Shown here piece by piece: positions 1 through 12,100 of a DNA stretch of 64,000 nt. The notes beneath the pieces were generated by a model that had not been told where the DNA came from, searched no databases, and worked only from the letters and a program-made list of their open reading frames with translations. This DNA is from Congeria kusceri. Lineage: Eukaryota > Mollusca > Bivalvia > Myida > Dreissenidae. Position 1 is the stretch's first letter, and every line of letters starts with the position of its first letter. The position numbers and the translations under genes were made by a program. Where the stretch lies: contig CM051024.1 in assembly GCA_027627225.1 (NCBI GenBank), positions 82,136,204 to 82,200,203 on the forward strand, written 5' to 3'.

Positions 1-34
1 AAATAGGAGTTTTTTTGCCTGATCAAGTTAATAC

Positions 35-134
35 CTTTTGATTTCAGCGTGATTGTGCTGAAAGTCTTAGGCTTATCGGGACCCTTTCGAGTCAGTTTCC
101 TAGAACCTGTATGTAGAGTCTTTGAGAGAGGTTG
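35..134 (-). CDS. URB1: URB1 possible exon 14 (tentative)
   Basis: The minus strand is open here and reads as a basic, Ser/Thr-rich stretch (SKTLHTGSRKLTRKGPDKPK) ending at an AAAAG|GTATTA donor at 35. Only a weak GAG acceptor at 135 fits the phase 0 left by exon 13. A better-looking ACAG acceptor would start the exon at 106, but in the wrong phase. It may instead be intron. Confidence 0.3.
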
Positions 135-3100
135 CTCAAACCTACCCAAGCAGGGATCCAGATCTCCCGATTGTCAGACAGTCATCTTATATACTACACC
201 ATTGCGACTATTTTTACTTACTTTCTGATTTTTAATTTTTACAAAATACATTAAGGTTAAAGTAGCAGCATGTGTTATCATACCTTACAAACTAGTGACA
301 GCATAGCCTGCGAGAGGTTAGAATCCACTGATAGTGCTGTCACCATCTCAAGAAGTTGATAAAGTAGAGTGTGGCCAGAGGCATTCTGAAAGCAAGCGAA
401 AGTCTATACCTTTGTGGCATCAAATACAATGTGCTGTGCGACTACTGATCATCTGTTTTTGCCATAGAAAAATGTCCCGCACTGTTTATTCATTCCAAAT
501 GACCTTCAAACCTGAACGACTAAAAATCAGTGGAATTAAGTGTTTTCATTGCGAATATTGTATTTGCAGTTCTTTGCTCAGTATTTGTCAATGACAATCA
601 TAACAAGAAGAGCACCTGGAAAATTGGTGGAAATAATTTTTTCAATTTTAATTTATTGTTTAAGAATTGTGATGCACCTCATTTTGTCACTCTAAATGAA
701 AAAATTAAACTAAACTTAAATTGCATTCTATGCCTACCTTTATTTTTCAACTTAAATCAATATGAAAAGGAAACACCAAATGGCAATGTGACTCCATACA
801 AACCTTTCGCGACCATGGCAGACGACGGGCATCCGTGCCCGCCAGGAGTTTCAGGAGGTACACCTTGGTCAGGTGGTCAGCGTCACAGATCGACACTTCC
901 GGACTTGATCTGTTCAGGACTCCGTCAAGCAGTTTGCCTGTAGAATTTTTATAAGCAAAATAGTAACCAGATCGGATGTAAAAACTGTTGTACTTAGAGA
1001 AAAACAGCTAAAAAAGCCAATTTTAGATACCGGTAATTCAATGGTTATAACTCTTCAGGTCCTATATAAATTTTTACTGATAATTGAACTTGGTCGAGAT
1101 ATTATCAACACAAACATTTCTATAAAGTTTGGTGAAGAGCGGATGAAAACAGTTTGACATAGAAAGCAGAAAAAAAAGATCTACCAACATAAAGACATTT
1201 GATAACAATTTTTTTTTACATACCCCTGCATCTTCGATAGGAGGACAGGGGTGGGGGGTGGGCATAATAACATACAATTAGTTTTGAGTACATGCCTATA
1301 GGATACCTACCTAGAATGGCTGGGTGTTCCACCACCAGAGTAGGGCTGAGGTCCTGGAAAGCAAGAGTACATGCCTACAGGATACCTACCTAGAATGGCT
1401 GGGTGTTCCACCATCAGAGTAGGGCTGAGGTCCTGGTAAGCAAGAGAGAGTACGTGCCTACAGGATACCTACCTAGAATGGCTGGGTGTTCCACCATCAG
1501 AGTAGGGCTGAGGTATTGGTAAGCATGAGTACATGCCTACAGGATACCTACCTAGAATGGCTGGGTGTTCCACCATCAGAGTAGGGCTGAGGTCATGGTA
1601 AGCAAGAGTACATGCCTATAGGATACCTACCTAGAATGGCTGGGTGTTCCACCATCAGAGTAGGGCTGAGGTCATGGTAAGCAAGAGAGAGTACGTGCCT
1701 ACAGGATACCTACCTAGAATGGCTGGGTGTTCCACCATCAGAGTAGGGCTGAGGTATTGGTAAGCATGAGTACATGCCTACAGGATACCTACCTAGAATG
1801 GCTGGGTGTTCCACCATCAGAGTAGGGCTGAGGTCCTGGTAAGCAAGAGTACATGCCTATAGGATACCAACCTAGAATGGCTGGGTGTTCTACCATCAGA
1901 GTCGGGCTGAGGTCCTGGTAAGCATGAGTACATGCCTATAGGATACCTACCTAGAATGGCTTGGGTGTTCCACCATCAGAGTAGGGCTGAGGTATTGGTA
2001 AGCAAGAGTACATGCCTATAGGATACCTACCTAGAATGGCTGGGTGTTCCACCATCAGAGTAAGGCTAAGGTATTGGTAAGCAAGAGTACATGCCTATAG
2101 GATACCTACCTAGAATGGCTAGGTGTTCCACCATCAGAGTAGGGCTGAGGTATTGGTAAGCATGAGTACATGCCTATAGGATACCTACCTAGAATGGCTA
2201 GGTGTTCCACCATCAGAGTAGGGCTGAGGTATTGGTAAGCAAGAGTACATGCCTATAGGATACCTACCTAGAATGGCTGGGTGTTCCACAATCAGAGTAG
2301 GGCTGATGTCTGGTAAGCAAGAGTACATGCCTACAGGATACCTACCTAGAATGGCTGGGTGTTCCACCATCAGAGTAGGGCTGAGGTCCTGGTAAGCAAG
2401 AGTACATGCCTATAAGATACCCACCTAGAATGGCTGGGTGTTCCACCATCAGAGTAGGGCTGAGGTATTGGTAAGCATGAGTACATGCCTATAGGATACC
2501 TACCTAAAATGGCTGGGTGTTCCACCATCAGAGTAGGGCTGAGGTCCTGGTAAGAAAGAGTACATGCCTACAGGATACCTACCTAGAATGGCTGGGTGTT
2601 CCACCATCAGAGTAGGGCTGAGGTATTGGTAAGCATGAGTACATGCCTATAGGATACCTACCTAGAATGGCTAGGTGTTCCACCACCAGAGTAGGGCTGA
2701 GGTATTGGTAAGCATGAGTACATGCCTATAGGATACCTACCTAGAATGGCTAGGTGTTCCACCATCAGAGTAGGGCTGAGGTATTGGTAAGCAAGAGTAC
2801 ATGCCTATAAGATACCCACCTAGAATGGCTGGGTGTTCCACCATCAGAGTAGGGCTGAGGTATTGGTAAGCAAGAGTACATGCCTATAGGATACCTACCT
2901 AGAATGGCTGGGTGTTCCACCATCAGAGTAGGGCTGATGTCCTGGTAAGCAAGAGTACATGCCTATAGGATACCTACCTAGAATGGCTGGGTGTTCCACC
3001 ATCAGAGTAGGGCTGAGGTATTGGTAAGCATGAGTACATGCCTATAGGATACCTACCTAGAATGGCTGGGTGTTCCACCATCAGAGTAGGGCTGAGGTCC

Positions 3101-6100
3101 TGGTAAGCAAGAGTACATGCCTATAGGATACCTACCTAGAATGGCTGGGTGTTCCACCATCAGAGTAGGGCTGAGGTCCTGGAAAGCAAGAGTACATGCC
3201 TACAGGATACCAACCTAGAATGGCTGGGTGTTCCACCATCAGAGTAGGGCTGAGGTCCTGGTAAGCAAGAGTACATGCCTATAGGATACCTATATAGAAT
3301 GGCTGGGTGTTCCACCATAAGAGTAGGGCTGAGGTCCTGGTAAGCAAGAGCACATGCCTATATGATACCTGCCTAGAATGGCTGGGTGTTCTACCATCAG
3401 AGTCGGGCTGAGGTCCTGGTAAGCATGAGTACATGCCTATAGGATACCTACATAGAATGGCTGGGTGTTCCACCATCAGAGTAGGGCTGAGGTATTGGTA
3501 AGCAAGAGTACATGCCTATAGGATACCTACCTAGTATGGCTGGGTGTTCCACCATCAGAGTAGGGCTGAGGTATTGGTAAGCATGAGTACATGCCTATAG
3601 GATACCTACCTAGAATGGCTGGGTGTTCCACCATCAGAGTAGGGCTGAGGTATTGGTAAGCATGAGTACATGCCTATAGGATACCTACCTAGAATGGCTG
3701 GGTGTTCCACCATCAGAGTAGGGCTGAGGTCCTGGTAAGCAAGAGTACATGCCTATAGGATACCTACCTAGAATGGCTGGGTGTTCTACCATCAGAGTAG
3801 GGCTGAGGTCCTGGTAAGCATGAGTACATGCCTATAGGATAACTACCTAGAATGGCTGGGTGTTCCACCATCAGAGTAGGGCTGAGGTATTGGTAAGCAA
3901 GAGTACATGCCTATAGGATACCTACCTAGAATGGCTGGGTGTTCCACCATCAGAGTAGGGCTGAGGTATTGGTAAGCATGAGTACATGCCTATAGGATAC
4001 CTACCTAGAATGGCTGGGTGTTCCGCCATCAGAGTAGGGCTGAGGTCCTGGTAAGCAAGAGTACATGCCTACAGGATACCTACCTAGAATGGCTGGGTGT
4101 TCCACAATCAGAGTAGGGCTGAGGTCCTGGTAAGCATGAGTACATGCCTACAGGATACCTACCTAGAATGGCTGGGTGTTCCACCATCAGAGTAGGGCTG
4201 AGGTATTGGTAAGCATGAGTACATGCCTATAGGATACCTACCTAGAATGGCTGGGTGTTCCACCATCAGAGTAGGCTGAGGTCCTGGTAAGCAAGAGTAC
4301 ATGCCTATAGGATACCTACCTAGAATGGCTGGGTGTTCCACCATCAGAGTAGGGCTGAGGTATGGTAAGCAAGAGTACATGCCTACAGGATAAATACTAG
4401 AATGGCTGGGTGTTCCACCATCAGAGTAGGGCTGAGGTCCTGGTAAGCAAGAGTACATGCCTACAGGATACCTACCTAGAATGGCTGGGTGTTCCACCAT
4501 CAGAGTAGGGCTGAGGTCCTGGTAAGCAAGAGTACATGCCTACCGGATACCTACCTAGAATGGCTGGGTGTTCCACCATCAGAGTAGGGCTGAGGTCCTG
4601 GTAAGCAAGAGTACATGCCTATAGGATACCTACCTAGAATGGCTGGGTGTTCCACCATCAGAGTAGGGCTGAGGTCCTGGTAAGCACACAACACCTGCTC
4701 AACAAGTACCAGCATCTCTGTCAGGCCCACTCCACAGTGCTCTGTAGAAACCACATATAGAGGCGCGTCGTGGGAAACCCGGTCTTAATGCATGTGGTAA
4801 AGTGTCGTCCTGGATTAGCCTGTGCAGTCCGCACAGGCTAATCCAGGACGGCACTTTCCGCTTTTATGGTATTTTCTGTTTTAAGGAAGTCTCTTCTAAA
4901 CATAAATCCACTGTAGGCTGAAAGTGCCGTCCTGCAGACTGCACAGGCTAATCCGGGACGACACTTTATGCACATGCATTAAGTCCGGTTTTCCCATGAC
5001 GCGCTGAGGAGTACACATTATTGAAATATGGAAGTTCCATAGTTTAATTGGTAAAGAGCACGTATGTTTTTCTTGCAATTGGTCCTTTTTTGGTGCAGAC
5101 TTTATCTCAAAACTACCCCCACCCCAATTTGGTTTTTGAGAGCCATGTTACATTCTTACATATTTAATAAAGCATTGCAGGTGTTTTGCAAAGATTATAT
5201 CTAGAGTGCAACTCTTGAAAAACAGCAGTTAATTCACTGCATTTGTACACATGATTGAAACACTGTTTTAGTTCATAACAAAACAAAAATAACGATCACA
5301 CATAACTTGAAGTGTTTACCCAAAATACACAAGTATAAAAAAAAAACGTCCACAGAAGTCGGGTTGTAAATTTGCACATGCGTATTCACAATAAAGGGGA
5401 GGCAATTTTCAAGGGAGGCCACCTAGTCTTTAGTCTAGGAAAGGCCTTTTTGTCAGGGGAACAATATTGATTGTCATACCAAACATCATCTGCACGTCAG
5501 GTGCGCTCTTCTCAGGAGTTTTCTGCATGGCAACGACCTTGTCCCAGCAGGCAGACACCGACGTCACCTCCGGCATGCTCTGGAATATTTGCCAAAAAAA
5601 AAAAAATTATTTATATGGCCGTTGTTATGTACTTACACATATTATAATGGATAGGGATATGCTATTCAGGTATTATAATATAACTGTTGTTAAGTCATGT
5701 GACAGATGATCACATGAGCACCTTTAGCAGAGCTTCACAAACAGCTGTTGGAGAGCGAAATGAAATTTGCAGAAATTCAGAATTTTGACTGGCAAAACAT
5801 AAAAGCTGTACAGTAACATTGCTCCCACAATCTACAGTAGACAATGCATTACTAATACCAAACAATCTTTACAGATGCGTTTAAAGTCTTTTGAAAACCT
5901 CGTAATTGGAAACATGCTTCAAGATTTACTGTGGGATGTTTGCATCAGTCTCTTAAATCAAGTTTGCAACGACTATTGATCAAATGATACAATCAGAAAT
6001 GTATTCCGTGAACCAGCATTCAAAGATCAGGGAAAGATGCTGTCCAGATTGTAATATTAATTCAAACAGAAAAGAAACACCTATCAATTATCGCGGTGTA

Positions 6101-9100
6101 TCTCCGATACGACTCCACCCTGCTCCTTTCTGGTTCCCTCTGCTGCCCTTCTGGGCTAGCCAACACAGAAATGTTATATAACTGTTGAAATTTAATATAT
6201 TTTTGCAAATATTCAATGAGAAATGAATCAGCAGTGCTTAAAAACCTTAAACAGAAGAATTAAACTCATGGAAACCCTGGATTAAGCAAAATATTAGAAC
6301 ATGTCAACAAACTGGATCGGCTTTCCACCCTGCTCCTTTTTAGCAGCACCCTGTACCTTTTGGATCCTAGATCTTTACCTAACTACTACTCCAGGGTGTT
6401 CAGATACACACAGAACATGCAGTATGGATTGTTTTTTTAATGCTACATTATATGACCAGTGATGAGTATTCCACAGTACAATGACAGAGTGTTTGTGTCA
6501 TGGATGACAGAATATTAAACCTTCACTACACAAGCATGCAAAAGTATATAGCAGGGCTATTTATTTTACGCATGACAAAATATTGAACGAGTGCCATTGT
6601 CACAAAATATGCCCATCCAGTGAGCTTTTTGGTAGTAAAGAATTGGTCACATTGTCCCCCAAACGGTTTTAGAGAAGAAGTTGTTTGAAGCAATTGTTGA
6701 CAACATATAATGGATGATGGACACCAGATGGTGAATGACCACAATAACTTGCCCTTGAGCACTTTGTGCTCAGGTGAGCTAACAAGAGGTCAACAAATCA
6801 AATCTGTATGGAAAACTGTAAATGTTGCTGTAGCAATTTACATGTATTAACAGCACAGTAGATAATAAGGTCATCAAATGCATAGTCTATATGCAGAACT
6901 GTAGACATGGTTAATATATTCGTGAATTTATTATATAAATTGTAAGACATAATGCAATTTTGATTGTTTAAATAAGATGCAAGACACACCAGAAGTCCAC
7001 ATCAGAAGTCCAAACTGTTGTTTATTAGAGAATAAGAAAAGACAGCCATGATGGCCCCAACGGCCAAAGGGCTCACCTGAGTACTGGCAAAAGATGGAAG
7101 CCTTACTGTTGTGACAGACTTGAACAAATGTTGGAAATGTACACTAAATCCAGCCCATAGTTGGCTTCTGCTGAGGTCTTATGGTCACAAACACACTGTG
7201 GAAGTTTGGTCAAGATTGGAAAAAAAAAGAAGCCTCTATCAAGGAAAAAGGCATTTGTTTTCATTTTTCCCCACAAACAAGAAGCCATAAATCCAGTGTT
7301 TGTGGTCCGACCCCATTTTTGGCTTCTGCTAAGATCTTATGGTCACACACAAACTGTGGAAGTTTGGTCATGATTGAAAGAAGACACTATGAAGGAAAAA
7401 GGCAATTTCTACACTTTGTCCACAAACAAGGGGCCATAACTCTGGTGTCTGTGGCCCAACATTGCCCATCTTTGGCTTCTACCGAGATCTTATGGTCAAA
7501 CTGTGGAAGTTTTGTCTAGATTGGATGAAAACTGAAGTCTCTATATTAAAACAAGGATATCAGTGAACTGATGGATGCTCCCCAATGCGCTTTGCCAAGT
7601 AATGGGAAGCAAACAGAAGACCAGCAGAATCCAGACAAGAATTGTGCTCTATATATTAATTTCAGCCATCATCAAAGTCCCATAGCTGTAAGATAAGAAA
7701 CGTGGAAATTAAACGAAAAACCAAATGTTTCGAATAAAATGCATAAAAGTCAGCACAATAATAAAAGAAAGTGTGGATGCACGGTAAAGGTCATGGCTAA
7801 GAATTGCACTAAAGTACAATTTAAGTTAAGAAATAGCCTTTTAGTTATTCATTAGGACATGTAAGAATACTGACCCTGAACAGAATTATGTTTATGTAAG
7901 TAAAAAAGAAACAGTAACCTTGACCTACACCTATCCCATATGCAATCGCAAGTGAGGTTTCAATATAAGATATCTACATTTGAAGTTACATTACAATACC
8001 TTCATTCATTCTTGAGCCGTTGAGCGTAAACCATTTGTTTTATTTTTGGTAATGGTGACCTTGACCCCACCCACCGCATATGCAATCCCGAGTGAGGTCA
8101 CGAAATAAGGTATCTACATATGAAGTTTCATTAAAATATCTAAATCCGTTCTTAAATTATTGAGTGGAAACCCTTTTTCTATTTTTAGTAATGATGACCA
8201 TGACCCCACCCACCCCATATGCAATCGAGGTCTAGATAATAAGGTATCTACACATGAAGTTTTGTTAAAATATCTGAATTTGTCTTCAGGTATGGAGCGG
8301 AATCTGTTTTTCTATTTTGAGTAACGGTGACCTTGACCTTGAACCCACCCACCCCATATGAAATCCATGTGAGGCCTTGATATAAGGTATCTATGTATGC
8401 TTAATTCGTTCTCTAGTTCTTGAATAGAAACCGTTTTTCTAATTTTACTAACGGTGACCTTGACCCCACCCGCCCCATATGCAATCCCAAGCAAGGTCTC
8501 AATATAAGGGGTCTACAAATGAAGTTTCATTAAAATATCGCAATGCGTTCTAAAGTTATTGAGCAGAAACTGTTTTTCTATTGTTCAGTATTGGTGACCT
8601 TGACCTTGACCCCACCCACCCCATCAGCAATTCCAAGTTATTAAGCGGAAACTTCTTTTTTAGTAACGGTGACATTGACCTTGCCCTTCTCGAAAAAGTG
8701 TATTTAAAACGCATTTAATGCGTATTAAACGCTGCGGTATTCGCACAGTATTTTTTCTGCGTAAAATGCGCGTTCAATACACTTTTTCGAGAAGGGCAAG
8801 GTCAATGTTTAGTACACTAAGTGTATTTTTTCTGTACTTTTTCTGAATTATTTACAAAAAAGTGTATTATTGCACTAGAAAATACACTTAAAATACACTG
8901 TAAATACACTTAAGTATATTTTTTGAAGATAAAGAGTGTATTTTTCAAGGAGAAAAATACACTTTATATGCACTTAAGTGTGTTCATGCAAGAAAAATGC
9001 AGAAAAAATACACTTTATTTCTGTAAAATAAGTGTATTTTTTCAGCATTTTCAAGTGTATTAAATGTGTATTAAATGCAGAAAACATACAGTGCCAATAC

Positions 9101-12100
9101 CGCATTAAATGCGTTTTAAATACACTTTTTCGAGAAGGGCAAGGTCAATGTTAAGATATGAAGTTTCATTAAAATATCTCAATGCGTTCTTGAGTTATTG
9201 AGCGGAAACCATTTTTTATTTTTAGTAACAGTGACCTTGACCCCACCCACCCCATATGCAATCCCAACGGAGGCCTCATAATAAGGTATATATGCAGGAA
9301 ATTTCATTAACATGTTTCGATGCATTCTTATTTTCTATTTTTAGTAATGCTAACCTTAACCCCACCCAACCCATATGCAATCCCAAGCGAAGTCTCAATA
9401 TAAGGTATCTATGTATGAAGTTTCATTAAAATATCTCAATGCGTTCTCAAGTTATTGAGTGGAAACCCTCAATGCGCTCTCAAGTTATGGAGTGGAAATC
9501 AGAGGTAGGGGGAGAATGGCCGTAGAAATAATTTCATGACCAATCACCACACAAGTTATGTAGAAATAGACTAGACAAGAATTGTGCACTAAATGCTTAT
9601 TTCAGAAATCTTCGAAGTCCCATAACTCTGAGAAAAATCATTAAAGCGGAACCTCCTGGTTCAGTGCACACCTCCACTTGGTAATGAAGCTTCCCATGAA
9701 GTTTCACAGAATTCTGGTCAGTAGTTGCTGAGAAATACGGACGGACAGACTGACAGACAAAGCAGCGACTATATGCTCCCCTTAAACTTTTTCGGGGACC
9801 ATAAAAAGGCGATTTTTGCATTTTTAGCTGAAAAAGGGGCAATAACTCTAGAGTTCCTGGTCTGATTTGGCCCATTATCAATACCAACCAAGATTTTATG
9901 GTCATACACAAACTGTGCAAGTTAGGTCAAAATTGAATACAAAATGCAGTCTTTATCGTGATAGCGGTAAAACTGCTACAGAATACGAACGACACAGGAG
10001 AGGTCCCTTATACCAATATCTAAATCGAAAATTATTTCTTAAATAAAACAGAGTAAATACATAACACTACAAGCATATACCTTTAGCACCAAGGCCCTCA
10101 ATAGTATGGCCGTCTGCTTCCTGTCTGCTGACGAGTACAAGGTCGTCTGCTCAACGGCTGACACCACGGTAACGGCAGTCTCCATGACTTGTCGCACCAG
10201 TCCGAGCACCTGGTAGTTAGCCATGAGTGACTTGCTCTGTGGGTAGAAATTAGACATTCAAATTTCCATAAATTTAGTTATTCTTTACAAATTTCAAGTA
10301 TTCCGCTGTATTTTCCTTGCACCAGTTCTAACACCTGGTAGTTCATCATTATGGACTTGCTTTGAGGTTAAGAGGTCATAGAATGTGCTTGAACATTCAA
10401 ACTTCAGAAAATTTAGATTTACTGGTAATTAATAAAAATTGAAGTAATCTGATCTGATTTTATGGTCAGCAATACTGTAACACTTAAGCTCAAATTAGTT
10501 CCAATTTAGAGTTAGAACACTTGTTGAGAAATACCATTTATGCAATGATTTTTTCTATAAAAATAATAAGAAAAAAATAAATATCAATAACATATATTTA
10601 AGACATGTACTGTATACACTGAAAAAAAAAGAAAACACTTGCAAAAAGCAACAGCATGATTTAGAAGTAGTTGGTCATTTTGTTGTCACAAAATTTAATT
10701 GATGACACATGTAATACAAAATCCATAATTGGTAAATCCATGGCCCACAGTCTAAACACAACCATCAAGTAAGTCAAATACAGTGATTGTAATAATGAAA
10801 ATATAATCTGTACCATACCTTGACGCCTGGCAGTACTGTTGCTAAGACCTGGGGGGTGGGTAAGGTGTAGATTGATAAAATCTTCACCAGGTGGTCCGGA
10901 GTTTTGGCATCACGCATCTTCAATACCGTCATTTCTTTTTGCAGACTGTTAAAAATCTGAAGACATACAACATTATAAATGTGCAGTTCAAATACAACGC
11001 CATTTCAAGTGCATGCGAAGGAAGTATTTTAATTTTTCATATAAATGTAGATTAAAAATACAAATATTAGGCAGTTTAAAAACACTTTTTCAAAATCATA
11101 AGATTTGCTGGTAAGAGAAATATTAATACAATACGGCTTGGAATATTATATCTCTTACATAATTTCCATAAAGAGAATAATGTGAAAATTGTCAAAGACT
11201 GGCGAAAACAATTATGTAGTTATACATTCAAATTTTGAACTTAACGAGCCTTGTGAGCTATTGCCTGTTATCAAACGTATACAAACTTTTAGGAGAGGTT
11301 GCAAAGGAGCGAAAATAGTCCCCGATAGAGGCACATGTATTATGAAACAACAAAAACAGTCAACAAATGAAAATAAATCCAGTGTCACAAACGTCATCAG
11401 ATTCTGATGAAAGCAACGCTGTGTTCAAATGTGAATATTTCAAGCCTAGCCTTACATAATATTGGAATAATTAACCTACCTTCACTAAAAAGTTTATGCT
11501 GGTGACCCATTTTGTGGTATCCCGTGGCGACAGCATAGGTGCCATGTGCTGCAGGAAGTACTGAATCTGATCAGGACAGGTGGTGAGTATGCCAATAACC
11601 AGTCTCTGTACAATAGACTGGCCACTAAGTGGGTGTAGACTTGCCAACACACTTGTCATTAGGTGGTTCTGATTCCTGTAACATAAAGTTTGTTATAAAT
11701 CATTATCTGGCGTATGCCAATAACCAGTCACTGTACAATAGACTGGCCACTAAGCGGGTGTAGACTTGCCAACACACTTGTCATTAGGTGGTTCTGATTC
11801 CTATAACATAAAGTTTGTTATCATTATCTGAAGTACACCAGTAACCAGTTTCTGTATAATAGACTGGCGGATGTAGAAGAAGAACACACACGTCAATGTG
11901 TCATCATTAGGTGGTTCTGATTCCTGTAACATAAAGTTTGTTATAAATCATTATCTGGCGTATGCCAGTAACCAGTCACTGTACAATAGACTGGCCACTA
12001 AGCGGGTGTAGACTTGCCAACACACTTGTCATTAGGTGGTTCTGATTCCTATAACATAAAGTTTGTTATAAATCATTATCTGGCGTATGCCAATAACCAG

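Larger units (their letters stand above)
7549..9796 (+). mobile_element. Element with 'gatggatgctcccc' / 'tatgctcccc...cggggaccata' ends, nested
   Basis: It begins 'acaaggatatcagt', has a left end with 'ggatgctcccc' and ends 'ttttcggggaccata'. Most of the inside is tandem units of about 140 bp containing 'gaccccacccaccccatatg', 'aaggtatctac' and 'tgaagtttcattaaaatatc'. Similar elements are at 13967-14680 and 34258-35940. No transposase was seen. Confidence 0.7.
7040..10010 (+). mobile_element. 'AGCTCACC' family element, interrupted by a nested element
   Basis: The left part, 7040-7548, starts 'gccatgatggcc' and runs through imperfect units of about 125 bp with 'ttatggtcacacacaaactg'. The right part resumes at about 9797 with 'ggggcaataactctagagtt' and ends near 10005. 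Joined, the two halves follow the uninterrupted copy at 14785-16436. The whole lies in URB1 intron 10. Confidence 0.7.

Noticed and set aside
530..943. Plus-strand frame of 137 codons
   Set aside because: Its 3' part is the shadow of URB1 exon 13 on the other strand, and its 5' part has no protein-like character.
2185..4754. Several minus-strand frames reading 'MVEHPAILGRYPIGMYSCLP'
   Set aside because: They read through array units, including intronic bases. Only the part in exon 12 (4634-4741) is coding.
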